Source of the DNA: Macrolepiota albuminosa | Taxonomy: Eukaryota; Basidiomycota; Agaricomycetes; Agaricales; Agaricaceae | Reading direction: 5' to 3' | Assembly: GCA_027475525.1 (NCBI GenBank) | Contig: JAMWFC010000113.1 | Span: 744,001 to 808,000, forward strand | Length of the DNA stretch: 64,000 bases | Shown: positions 46,624 to 56,879 of the stretch, piece after piece | Layout of the letters: each line of letters starts with the position of its first letter | Position numbering within the stretch: the first letter of the stretch is position 1 | Position numbers and translations under genes: made by a program | Notes under the pieces: model-generated | Told to the model about the DNA's origin: nothing | Seen by the model: only the letters and a program-made list of their open reading frames with translations | The model's database searches: none

Positions 46624-47113
46624 ACAATGTGCTGTATGACACGGTCCAGTGAATCAATAAAAGGCGGGCACACACATGTGCATACAGGCCTGGCAGATGC
46701 CAGCGGACACTAGCAAACGTCAATGTGTGTCAGCGGCTGCTGGCGGGCATCAGCACACGAGTGAAAACCTCCTCCATTGGCGGACTTCATGGCATGAATA
46801 AACTCTCCTCGAGGTTCTCCACTTCCCTCCCCTCTCCATTCCTCCCTGCAATAACTCAAGGCTGCGCATCTCCCCTTCCCTCCTTTTCCCACCCCCAATG
46901 CCAGCATACATCCACAAAAGGGCCCTGCAAACCTATGCAGGCCTACGCAAGCCACCAGTGGACATCCACGCAGACGTACGTCGACAGACTCAAACCTACG
47001 TGGGCCCACGCAGGCCTGCGCAGGGCACCAGCGGACATCCACAGTGGCCTATGCAGGTCCACAGAATCTGGTTGGACCAAGGAAAAAGATAACTTCGTCT
47101 TGCCCACCATATG

Positions 47114-47192
47114 CCTGTGGGGGGGGAATCGAACCCCCGGCCTTGGGAAGGCCTCCAGCAACGGAACGCACATTTAACCGTTGCACCACAGG
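47114..47192 (-). other. tRNA-like sequence in the left foldback arm
   Basis: Sense strand: CCTGTGG and CCACAGG form a 7-bp acceptor-like stem; TGGTGCAACGG fits an A box and GGTTCGATTCC is a perfect B box; a GGCCTTCCCAAGGCC hairpin resembles a long variable arm. The A box overlaps the acceptor stem and no clear anticodon arm forms, so it is tRNA-derived, not a normal tRNA gene. Possible Pol III promoter. Confidence 0.6.
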
Positions 47193-47392
47193 TCCGTTAC
47201 TAACAGATAGATTCAAAGGTTGGATAACACAATGAACGGATGCCCACCTACGTTTCCGCAGGTTCCCATATAGATTTTTTGAGGTGGAAAGGGGGTGGCA
47301 TACCTCCCAAAAGAGTTTTTGTGGCTTGAAAGAGGCGTTGGCATCAGCAGCCATCAGCTGGCCATCAGCTGGCATCTGTCAGAGTTCGTCGG

Positions 47393-47580
47393 CAGCTGTC
47401 GTGACTTGCTGGCATCCATCGGCATCCGTCGTGCATCCGTCGGCATCTGCCGGCATCCGTCGTGCATCCGTCGGCATCTGCCGGCATCCGTCGTGCATCC
47501 GTCGGCATCTGCCGGCATCCGTCGTGCATCCGTCGGCATCTGCCGGCATCCGTCGTGCATCCGTCGGCATCCACCGGATA
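47393..47580. repeat. 31-bp minisatellite
   Basis: About five head-to-tail copies of a 31-bp unit built from CATCCGTCGG and CATCTGCCGG motifs. The other arm has only about one corresponding unit near 50040-50090, so the array expanded after the arms formed. There are no spacers, so it is not a CRISPR array. Confidence 0.85.
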
Positions 47581-48001
47581 TCTGCTAGTATCTGTTGGCA
47601 TCTACAGGAATCTGTTGGCAACCCCTGGCATCATCCAGCATTGTCTGGCATCAGGGCGGGAGAGAAGGAAACAGAGTGTGTGGGTGTCTGCCACATGAGG
47701 TGGCGTCTCAGAGAGCGTGGGGGGTGGCGGAAGAGGGATGGGGGTGGGGAGGAGCGTGGGTGTCTGCTGGTACGCCAGCAGACGTCAGGTCAGGGAGGAG
47801 GAGGGAAGCGGGGTGCATGTGGTGGATGGGAGTGGCGTGTGAGGTAGTGTGGGGAGTGGAGAGGATGGCACTGGGGAGAAAGAGGGGGAAGGGCAGAAGA
47901 GGGTGCGTGAGTGTCCGCTGTCCGCTGGCATGCCAGCGGACGGTAGCAGACGGTAGCTGACATTGGCATGTGAGCCAGCTGACATCAGTGGTGCAACCAG
48001 T

Positions 48002-49210
48002 CCCAGTGGTTCAGTGGAATATTTGTTTATTGATATTCAATATTGTGTACAGCGGTGGGTTCTACTCCCCCTACTCCACCTTAACGGGGACTAATGGTGT
48101 GTTTTTATATGGGTGCATTTTTGCTCTACATATACATCGTACTGACCTGTAGTATGCGCCTGTGGTAGTGGATCTGACCAAAACTCTAGCAATTACTGAA
48201 GCAGGATAGGATGGAGGAGTTGACACATGAGATCATTCCAGAGCTCGTGACAAGTGACAATATACCAGGGCTGACTACCTTTTTTACAAAGACCAGCACA
48301 AAGGTATCCAGCCACAGTGTATTATCAACTGGTCATGAGCTCTGGAATGAACACACACGTGAACTTGTCCATCTTATGCCACTGCAGAAATCTCTGGAGT
48401 TTTCAATGAATCAAATTCATGACGCTAGCGGACGTCAGTGGCCTGCTGCTATTATATAATGTGAACTAGTAGGAGTTGAACATACTTCTTGTGCACAATA
48501 TGAAATATCAATTGATGAATATTCCATTGTACCACAGGCGCTTACTACAAGTCAGGACGGTGTTCATGTAGTGCACAAATGGACCCATACAGAATTTGAA
48601 CGGATAGAGATTTTACTGCAACTGGTGCATCTGTATTGAATTGACAATATTAGACTGATATTTATTTACACCATAGAAGTATACAGGAAAGAGGAAAACC
48701 ATGGTTTGTAGCAGAATATTAGACTGATATTGATTTACACCATAGCATTATACATGAAGCATCTGTGGTGTAGTGGAATATTTCCCATTGGTATTCCTTG
48801 TATCTTGCATTAGGTGGGTTCGACTCCCCCTAGTGCATTGACATCGAACTCAAATATTTTTGACCACACACAGAAGAATAGACTGATGTTTATTTACATC
48901 ATAGCAATGTACAGTAAGCATCGGTGGTCTAGTGGAATATTATCTATTGGTCTTTATTATGTCTTGCAGTAGACGGGTTTGATTCCTACTAGTGCATTTA
49001 CGTCAAACTGTTTAGAATTTTTGACCTGCTTAGCTAATTGTTATTTACTATACAGTATGATAAACAAAGTAAGGTCCTATTTAAACAGGCTGACATGATA
49101 TCTATTTAGACTATAGCTGTGTACATTAAAGCTTTGATAGTCTAGTGGAATATTATCCATTGGTGTTCATTGTGTGTTGCAGTAGGTGGGTTCGACTCCT
49201 GCTTAGTGCA
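48002..49210 (+). repeat. Four tRNA-Gly-like units in the foldback centre
   Basis: Units at 48002-48077, 48759-48837, 48918-48996 and 49131-49210 share GGTGGTNTAGTGGAATATT-type starts, a GGGTTCGACTCC-type B box and AGTGCA ends, like tRNA-Gly (GCATNGGTGGT...). The last three sit in a tandem repeat whose spacers share ACTGATNTTNATTTACA and TTTTTGAC. The stems are too degraded for function. They look like SINE monomers or dispersed pseudo-tRNAs. Confidence 0.6.
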
Positions 49211-49651
49211 ATGAACATTAAGATGTTTGCTATTTTTGGCCTGCTTAGCTAATTGTTATTTACTAAACTGTAAGATAAACAAGTGCAATGAACATTAAGA
49301 TGTTTGCTATTTTTGGCCTGCTTAGCTAATTGTTATTTACTAAACTGTAAGATAAACAAGATAAGGTTTTGTCAAGCAATAAATCAAACTTCTTTTGTAA
49401 TTTAAACAGGGTCACATGATATCTATTTTCAGAACTTGCTTCGTGTAAAGTTCTTGTCCGTTTCTTTAATCCTCCATCCGCCATGTCTAACAAAGAACTC
49501 CACCAACGGGTCGTTGACGCGGATGTTTGAGTATTATACCTTGCTTTCAGAGGAGACCTGTGACAACTCAAAGCACAGCAGAAGGACCTGGTAAGATACA
49601 AGCACTCCTGCCTAATAGACATGCACTAATAGTCGTCCTGTAGATTGACAT

Positions 49652-50938
49652 GGACACTCACGCACCCTCTTCTGCCCTTCCCCCTCTTTCTCCCCAGTGC
49701 TATCCTCTCCACTCCCCACACTACTTCACATGCCACCCCCGTCCACCACATGCACCCCGCTTTCCTCCTCCCCCCTGACCTGACGTCCAACGTCTGCTAC
49801 GTCCGCTGGCGTACCAGCAGACACCCACGCTCTTCTCCTTCCTCCTTCCCCCTCTTTCTCCCCATCCCCATCCCTCTTCTGCCACTCCCCACGCTCTCTG
49901 AGATGCCACCCCATGTGGCGGACACCCATGCACCCCATTTTCTTCTCTCCCACCCTGATGCCAGACAATGCCAGACAATGCCGGGGGTTGCCGATAGATT
50001 CCCGTGGATGCCAACGGATACCAGCGGATATCCGGTGGATGCTTATGGATGCACGACAGATGCCAACAAATGCCAGCAGGTCATGATGGCTGCCAACGAA
50101 CTCTGACAGATGCCAGCTGATGGCCAGCTGATAGCTGCTGATGCCAACGCCCCTTTCAAGCCACGAAAACTCTTTTGGGAGGTATGCCACCCCCCTTCCA
50201 CCTCAAAAAATCCATACGGGAACCTGCGGAAACGTAGGTGGGCGTCTGTTCATTGTGTTATCCGACCTTTGAATCTATCTGTTAGTAACGGACCTGTGGT
50301 GCAACAGTTAAATATGTGTTCCGTTGCTGGAGGCTTTTCCAAGGCCGGGGGTTTGATTCCCCCCCACAGGCATATGGTGGGCAAGACAAAGTTACCTTTT
50401 TCCTTGGTCCAATCAGACTCCGTGGACCTGCGTAGGCCACTGTGGATGTCTGCTGGTGCCCTGCACAGGCCTGCGTGGGCCTACGTAGGTTTGAGTCCGT
50501 TGACGTACGTCTGCGTGGATGTCTGCTGGTGGCTTGCGTAGGCCTGCGTAGGTTTGCAGGGCCCTTTTGTGGACGTATGCTGGCGTCGGGGGTGGGAAAA
50601 GGAGGGAAGGGGAGACGCACAGCCTTGAGTTATTGCAGGGAGGAATGGAGAGGGGAGGGAAGTGGGGAACCTTGAGGAGGGTTTATTCATGCCATGCAGC
50701 CTTGAGTTATTGCAGGGAGGAATGGAGAGGGGAGGGAAGTGGGGAACCTTGAGGAGGGTTTATTCATGCCATGAAGTCCGCCAATGGAGGAGGTTTTCAC
50801 TCGTGTGCTGATGCCCGCCGGCGGCCGCTGACGCACATTGACGTCCGCTAGTGTCCGCTGGCATCCGCCAGGCCTGCATGCGCATGTGTGTGCCCGCCTT
50901 TTATTGATCCACTGGACCGTGTCATACAGCACATTGTG
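49652..50938 (-). repeat. Right arm of the foldback element
   Basis: Inverted match to 46624-47915. It includes one 77-bp duplication (50620-50773). Confidence 0.8.
50293..50370 (+). other. tRNA-like sequence in the right foldback arm
   Basis: Inverted counterpart of 47114-47192 with substitutions (B box GGTTTGATTCC); the acceptor-like stem is kept. Confidence 0.58.
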
Positions 50939-51079
50939 ACACGTCTGCAGCTCTGTATTCTACGGCACTGTGGGGACTGCTCTGCTCCAGTGTAGTGGAC
51001 TCTACTGGACACGTATGGTACAGCACAAAGCGAGCTCCCGTACAATGTATGACACGTACCGTTGTGATGTCTCTATGTG

Positions 51080-51560
51080 ATCGTGGCACAGGCAAAGCCC
51101 GCTACATTTAGCGGATCAGGATTTTGACTCAACCTGCCTAGCTGATCATGCACAGCAATCAGAAAAGCTGGGGTGCACAGTGATCACTTCTTCTTTTTGG
51201 AGGAGCTCGGCGCTAATTTATCTGCTGCCCTCATCAAGGTGTGCAACCTTGCTTCGTCTGTGTCCCAGCTCACGTTGTGCAGTAGATGCCATGCATGGAT
51301 TCCAGCAATGAAGTTCTTTATAGCAGACTTGGAATATGCGCCTGCTAAAGCTGCTACAAAGGCTTCCAGTATGTTGTGAGAAACTGGTGCATGAGCTTCT
51401 TCATTAATGCCTCTAAAATCACAGAATACATGGAAGAGTAACAGACCAGTGCCATATGTTGCCTTGGTCGACTCAGCCCACACTGCACTCATCACGGTAA
51501 AAACATTATCTGCCTCTTCCTCTGCGGTGACTGATGCTCTGTCATTTTGTACATTGCTCG
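51080..51560 (-). pseudogene. Tyrosine recombinase, N-terminal part (DIRS-like copy II)
   Basis: ESTKATYGTGLLLFHVFCDF and YSKSAIKNFIAGIHAWHLL match copy I. After a TGA in the Lys-rich hinge it continues through CTPAFLIAVHDQLGRLSQ to about 51080, slightly further than copy I, then is replaced by unrelated sequence. The catalytic residues are missing. Confidence 0.78.
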
Positions 51561-51787
51561 AGCCTGGCTAGTGTGGCCACCACAACTTCAACCTTTCATT
51601 TGCTGCAATGTGTGGTCTTAATGGAGACAAAATGAGTTTGAGTCCTTCAGGATATGGCATAGGCTTCTTCTTAATGTTGGTCTCCGCTACTGCATGTTGG
51701 GTACCTTTTAATCTATCCCGTTTACCAGCTATCGACAAATTCCCACCACTCTTCAACTTGTGACTCTCTGACCTCGCTAAGAGTTTG

Positions 51788-53680
51788 TCATGGTATGTCG
51801 TCTATTTCTTTGCTGTCTTGGGGGTCATTGTTTTGTTCTCCTGGGGTTTTACCTTCTCCCTGACTGCCTAACTCGTTGAGGTTTACAATGTATTGCACTG
51901 CCCACTCTGGTAGGGGAATGGTGGGTAGAAGGAGCTGTCCAGGGGGGTAGATCCCATGTGAAGGCCTGTCAGCAGGGTTAAATTTGCTTGGTACGTAGCA
52001 TGTGCAGATTCTAACGCAAAACTGCTCACATGTTTTGTGTACTTGTTTAAAAATCTCATTGATTCCGTTGTTGCGACTCCTTCTGACCCACCATCCTTTG
52101 ACAATGCCGGTGTTGTCTCCGTAAACTTGGATCTGCTGCCCTGCGTCCCTTGTACGTGTGATGGTTCCCACCAAGAAGTAGAAGCCCATTGCTTCCGCCC
52201 AGCCAATGTCTCGTCCTTGACTTCTCCACCCTGGTATAAGATGCCACGCCCGCCAACGTGCACCAATGGTGATTGCAATTCCAATAGATGAGCTTGCGTC
52301 AGAGAATGCTTGAATATTGAGGTAGGGTTTTGCCTCTGAAATTCTTTTCTCCATTAGTTCACAAAGTACTCGCTTCCACCAGCACAGGTCTTTGTGAGCT
52401 TGTCTCAGCGGAGTTCTTGGCATGAAAGGATGGTTATGGAACACTCCCATAAAGGTCTACAAACTGGTGAGGTAAGCTCGTCCTCTAGGCACCACACAAC
52501 AGGAATGTAAAAGTTTTCCGTACAGTTTTTGAGCCTCTTCCAGAGTGTGTGTTCTGGATTTTTCCCACTTGGCGATGGCTTGTAAATATCGTTCTCTTTT
52601 TTCCTGTGTAAGGCTAACTCGACATTCTTTAATGTCCCAAGTAAATCTGATATATGGTATGACATCTCTGAAAGGAATATCTTTCCCCTTTTCCCAAGGG
52701 ATGCCCAGTTGCTTGGATATCACGTCAATGTCTTGCATTGCATATGAATAGTCTCAATCTTCTCCTGATCTGGATGAGACTTCGGAAAGGTCTTTAACTG
52801 GGTGTGCCATATTTTTGTCATACTCTTCTGAGTTATCGTCATGATCTGTCTTTCCTTGATACTATATGTGTCTGCCTTTATATCTTCTGCCTCCATTTTC
52901 CTCAATTTCCTTCTGCCACTGCCTGCAATTTCTGTTGTAAGTGTTGATGTAATCTCTGCGTATCCAAAAAAACACATGATCATCCACCCATTTAGAGACT
53001 GGACCCATTCTGTTGGCTCTGATGATTTCAGTGCCTGCATCACCCACTTTGCCATAGCAACCACAGCCTGATCCAAGCCCAAAGCAATCCATCATATCGA
53101 TGGCATATGAATCTGGCTTGCTGATCTTGACGACCAGTCCCAGCCATTGGGAAGGGGTAATCGGAACTGTACAATAGGCTTCTTTAACATCATGCACTGC
53201 TCCCTGGGAGCCCAGGGGAAGTCTAAAAATGAGTAAATAAATACTGTTGAAAGTCCCCCATGTGCATGGGAATAAAGAAGAATCGATTTTGCTATTAATT
53301 TATTGTGTCCAACTTGAGCTCAGCGGTGAGTGTGGGAAGGACAAATTCTGAATAAGTCTGTACTTTCCAGGTTTATTTGGCTTTGGAATGATTCATAAAG
53401 GGGAGGACTGAAACAGGCTAAGGATACTTTCAACTTGTCCTTTGCTAAACAGGCCTAGGTAATGCCCTCTGTTAAACTTGGTTGCCACAATCCTGGCAAA
53501 CTCGTCTGCCAGCTGGCGCACTGACTCTTTATTAGGAGGCGTGAAGGTTTTGAATATCTTAGGAATGCCCACATCAAAGCCATGCTCGAGTCGATTGGCC
53601 AATTTAGGAAATGTGTCTGTAGCTCCTGCTTTCTCCAGCTCTCTCTTCCATTCATCAGGATTGTAAGGCATTGCAAATCT
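51788..53680 (-). pseudogene. Reverse transcriptase-RNase H of DIRS-like copy II
   Basis: RT: FARIVATKFNRGHYLG, DMMDCFGLGSGCGCYGKVGD and the active site WVDDHVFF. The thumb region contains HTLEEAQKLYGKLLHSCC. RNase H: QAFSDASSSIGIAITIG, DIGWAEAMGFYFLV, VYGDNTGIVKGWW, then SKFNPADRPSHG. Stops near 52454, 52755 and 52860, and a frame change between 53400 and 53200, disable it. Confidence 0.85.
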
Positions 53681-54120
53681 AAATCAATTGAGCAAGATGG
53701 CATCTCTGAGCTTCATGATCCTTTTTTCCACATCCAGAACACTTGTGTTTGTAATTGTAAGACATGACAGTGCATCCTCGTGGCTTCTGCCAGTCGGTGC
53801 ATAACTCTTTGCCATTGGGATTGACAAGCCATCCACTTTTGTTCCATAATACAAAAGCCTTTTGCCCATTCCAGAGGTCTCTGGCACTGCAATGCCAGAT
53901 ATTGTGCGTGTGGCAGCCAAGGCATACCATGCAGGCTGCATTGGCTGAGCTGGAAGTTCCAGTTGATGAACCTGCATGGTTTTGAAAATTCTCCTTGCCT
54001 TTACCACCTCTCCTCTGCTTACAGGAGCTCGCTGCTTCCAACTCTCATGCGGGTGAGGGAGAATGCTTTTGCTTTCCTTTACTGTTTGTGGCGAGCACAG
54101 CCACTTTGTTTTTTAATGCG
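53679..54120 (-). pseudogene. Gag-like Cys/His-rich ORF of DIRS-like copy II
   Basis: CMVCLGCHTHNIWHC, CTDWQKPRGC and HKCSGCGKKDHEAQRC in order, matching the broken copy I region at 19080-19350. The final part is knuckle-like. The frame is open over about 120 codons. Confidence 0.75.
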
Positions 54121-54409
54121 TTTAGATTTTTTTGATTCCATATTGATTATGGAAAAGAATAAAGCAATCAAGCGGGGGGGTTTATACCTGCAATTAAAGC
54201 ATGTGGGGTTGTGATGCATAATGACAATGACAGCCACCACACCCTGCATAGAGCAATTTAATGCATCAGGATACCACCGATAGTGGTGGCAACCAGATTT
54301 ATATATGGTTATGCACAGTTATAGCATTGAATAATATCGCAGTTTTAATGAGTATTGTTTGATTCAATGACCAGTACATCCAATATCACAGAAAGAAGAG
54401 AAATTCCAA

Positions 54410-56097
54410 TTAAACATATTCTTTTGTCAGCTGCAAGATTTTGTTGATCGAGTACAACTCACTGTTAATTATGGAACTCCTCTTGGCATCGTAGACCTGG
54501 TCTTTCAATGTCTTTAAGACCTTTTCCTCAATGAGCCCTATGTCAAAAATACCGGCTTTGGGTAGATTCTTAATCTGCTGGTGCCACTCTCTTTGCACAT
54601 GGGTGTCAGGTTCCGCTGAGTCGGGGGCTTTCCGGGAAAGCAACGCCCTTACAATGCGGACTTGACCTACGAATACTCGGGTGTCTGGAACTCTGGGGCT
54701 AGGATTCCGGGGTTCAAAACGAGGACAGGGGTAATCCCGGGATAGGGGACTAGAGCCCGGAGGTTTTGGGTTGGAGGTAACTGAGGTTAGAGGGGGTCGA
54801 GTCGTGAACCGGAGGTTCTAAGACGAGACCAAGTTAGTAAATCAAGAGTCACGAAGTGCGTACCAAAACTTAGAGCACGCGAATACTTAGGCGTGCCAGT
54901 CGAAGCGTACCAATCAAGGCGTACCAGTCAAGCAAAAGGGCACGCAATAACCAAAGTAACAGTGTATGTAATATCAAGACTACCGAATACAACAAGGAAT
55001 CGTGCTATAAGTACTACGGGACCGGGTCTCGGGGCTCCCGGGTGTCTGGGATGGGTTCCGGGGGTCATTGAGTAGCGGCAGGGGCTGTATACCGGGATCG
55101 CGCGTGTGGGGCGCGCGATCAATTGGCACAGAGGGGGTTGTGATGCGTGATGCGTGATGGCCGGGAACGATCCGCGTGATCCGATCGCTGATCGGGGCTG
55201 GTGGCGGCTGATGGCGGTCCTTGATGTGCGTGATGGCGGTGTCGGCGGTCGTGATGGTGGGGCGTGTCTGGTGGGGTCGGAGGGAGGGTCCCGGGGGTTG
55301 TTCCGGGGGTGTCCCGGGGTGGATCCGGAGGGGAGGGGTCGTGACAATGGGCTTGATAGAGAATCAATACTTTCAAGCCATCTTGTTCCTCATTACACAA
55401 CTTGTGGTTAGTAAGGCGAAAAAAAGGCGTGCATCGCCTTGATTATGTTGACTGGCCAGCTTTCCTGTACTATGTGCTCAAGGAAGTTGGTAGATGCAAT
55501 ACACACCTGATCCCAAGACAAATCTTCATCTTGAGTTGCTTTGCCTTTCAACCCTTTGAAATTGATCACTGGCTTTAAAGAAAGCATGTCATACTCCTTA
55601 GCCAAGGTAAAAATTTTGCTCAAAGAAACTGATTTGGTCCTCGCAGCTTCTGCCCTGCCTTCAGGAGTGAAATAGCTAAGCTCAATATATTTGCACTCCC
55701 TTAGTTTTTTTATAGCAAAGCACGTGGGTGGATACTCAATAACGTCGGGAACAGACATCCCAGCCACTAAATTTGGGCCTCTTTCCTCATTCTCTGGGGA
55801 GTGTTCCCTAGAGTGTCTGGACTGTAAAGTCACATCATCTATTGCTGGCACCGGGGCCTCCTCTCTGTTGTTACTGTGATCAGCTCTGCCCTCAGCTTCC
55901 CTTTCTTCCCGCTCTGCTTCCCAGGTCGCTTTCCTGCGCTCTAAAGCAGCTAACCATAAATTGGACAAAGCATCTGCAGCTTGGTCATTGGAAATCCCTT
56001 CTCTTTCATGAACAAAAGCATCTCTAGTAAACCTGTGTTCCTCAGCTCTGAAATCTGGAGCAACTTCCGAGTGGGGGTCTACCATGAGTGTAATCAT
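54410..56097 (-). pseudogene. N-terminal gag-like ORF of DIRS-like copy II (split by solo LTR)
   Basis: Starts at an ATG at 56097 or 56085 (MVDPHSEVAPDF), has a Glu/Arg-rich middle, then WDQVCIASTNFLEHIVQ. A frame change in a T-run near 55424 is followed by LTNHKL and LKVLILYQA. Solo LTR-A 54604-55346 interrupts here; the frame resumes at VQREWHQQIKNL and ends at 54410. It supplies the start that copy I has lost. Confidence 0.8.
54604..55346 (-). repeat. Solo LTR of the A family with target duplication
   Basis: 743 bp, TGTCAGGTTCC to CGTGACA, with a perfect 5-bp duplication ATGGG on both sides (54599-54603 and 55347-55351). It contains the self-primer complement TAATATCAAGACT near 54970. It was left by LTR-LTR recombination of an element inserted in DIRS-like copy II. 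Confidence 0.95.
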
Positions 56098-56419
56098 AAT
56101 TGGAGTAATCAGAAAACACTTGAGTACAAGGTATATATGATAAGAAAAACTTTTGCGAACAGAGCGAGTACAAGAGGGTAGTGAAAAAATTAGGAGGTGG
56201 CAGTCACAAAGGAAAAAAGGAGTTCCAGAGAAATGCACAGCCACCTCCTTCAAAGACCACACCCTGTCCATCACTCGCACTCTCATGACAAACAGGCCAG
56301 CCCTCTCGTTACTGCACTGCCACCTCAGACAAAGATCACACCCTGTCCTCCCCTCGCCCCTTGGGGCAGACAGGCCAACCCTCTTCAACAGCAACTGTCA
56401 AAAGGATGGCTGATTTGAT
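56098..56419. other. Upstream region of DIRS-like copy II with diverged 80-bp repeat
   Basis: Contains AGGTATATATG near 56128, a possible TATA element for copy II. Two imperfect direct repeats (about 56240 and 56320) share GCCACCTC, CAAAGA and CACACCCTGTCC. No gene seen. Confidence 0.5.
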
Positions 56420-56641
56420 TGTTTGATGGGATCGAGTTAGACAAATCGACCCTCCACTGGAGACAACTGAGAACAGACCAGACGGTGGCGAGACAAGAGT
56501 AACAAAGTGCACGAATCAAGCAGAGCTCAAGACCAGAAGTTGTGGGGTACGAAAATCTATTTATTCCTATGTCTTTCTTCCCTTTTATACATATTATACA
56601 TGTTCTTGAGATCGACGATTCACCCCCGGAACCTCCCAACA
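56420..56641 (-). repeat. Probable Copia-type solo LTR
   Basis: The sense strand begins TGTTGGGAGG and ends CATCAAACA, 222 bp, with TATAAAAGG in the first third, a typical short Copia LTR layout. No clear target duplication, so the ends are tentative. A related end lies near 15630-15665. Confidence 0.5.
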
Positions 56642-56879
56642 TCATCAATTCCTCCTGGATTTCATTTTCAACCGTTGGTTGGTCTCGTAATTTCCAAACT
56701 TTAATTTTCCCTTGCCCCAATTGTATTATCAATTTCCTAATACAGCCTTGTTTTTCCTGTCGTAAACCTACTCAGACGTTATCTCCTCATTCCACACATA
56801 CTTGTCATTTTCATAGTTGAATCCCATTTGCCTTCCATACCTCCACATCAGCCCAATTCTATCAACAGACTCCCCCTCC
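56642..56879. other. Unassigned sequence beside the ATG18 pseudogene
   Basis: No recognisable protein. It could be the decayed C-terminal or 3' part of the ATG18 copy, but I cannot align it. Confidence 0.35.

Larger units (their letters stand above)
46624..47915 (+). repeat. Left arm of the foldback element
   Basis: Inverted match to 49652-50938. It contains the 31-bp minisatellite at 47393-47580, which is expanded relative to the other arm. Confidence 0.8.
544..50773. repeat. 48 direct duplications with a constant 77-bp offset (probable assembly artefact)
   Basis: Each event is two head-to-tail copies of about 77 bp, identical or nearly so. First copies start at 544, 694, 1640, 2548, 3088, 3366, 3609, 3766, 3993, 4830, 5217, 5634, 6455, 6680, 7043, 7414, 7676, 8684, 9247, 9724, 10865, 11204, 11665, 11834, 12054, 12268, 16781, 21101, 21337, 21515, 24523, 26069, 26540, 26784, 27778, 28679, 29864, 34170, 35443, 36927, 37457, 38448, 38996, 39466, 46110, 46336, 49205 and 50620. 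The second copy starts 77 bp later (78 at 7676). They occur in unrelated elements, on either strand, in coding and non-coding sequence. A few pairs differ by one or two bases. I see none right of 50773. Since 77 is not a multiple of 3, each one inside a gene shifts the frame. Confidence 0.93.
46624..50938. mobile_element. Foldback element with 1.3-kb inverted arms
   Basis: 46624-47915 and 49652-50938 are reverse complements with scattered differences: the left arm begins ACAATGTGCTGTATGACACG and the right arm ends with its complement. The arms are rich in short CATC/CAGC repeats and each holds a tRNA-like sequence. The 1.7-kb centre holds tRNA-Gly-like repeats and no transposase I recognise; one 82-codon frame at 48211-48459 has no recognisable content. 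The left arm may be truncated, since it abuts the A' LTR exactly, and the right arm may continue to about 51075. Confidence 0.75.
51076..56097 (-). mobile_element. DIRS-like retrotransposon copy II (split by a solo LTR)
   Basis: Sense order: gag-like ORF (56097 to 55347, continuing 54603 to 54410), Cys/His region, RT, RNase H and N-terminal part of a tyrosine recombinase ending near 51080. The foldback element lies at its 3' end, so the recombinase catalytic domain is lost, as in copy I. Several stops and a T-run frameshift near 55424 show it is dead, but the RT active site WVDD (52979-52990) is intact. I see no terminal repeats for this copy. Confidence 0.85.

Noticed and set aside
47114..47192. 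Functional tRNA gene
   Set aside because: The A box overlaps the acceptor stem, no clear anticodon arm forms, and the sequence sits in a repeated foldback arm.
47393..47580. CRISPR-like array
   Set aside because: The units are contiguous with no unique spacers and the genome is eukaryotic; it is a minisatellite.
48211..48459. 82-codon ORF in the foldback centre as a gene
   Set aside because: No recognisable content, no homologue in the window and no start or splice context to support it.
544..50773. The 77-bp pairs as genuine tandem repeats or as evidence that genes are frameshifted
   Set aside because: Constant length across unrelated elements and restoration of frames and LTR lengths on collapsing fit an assembly overlap better.
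46616..50942. GACA on both outer ends of the foldback element as a target duplication
   Set aside because: The left copy is the terminus of LTR A', so the match can be chance and the true left end is probably lost.
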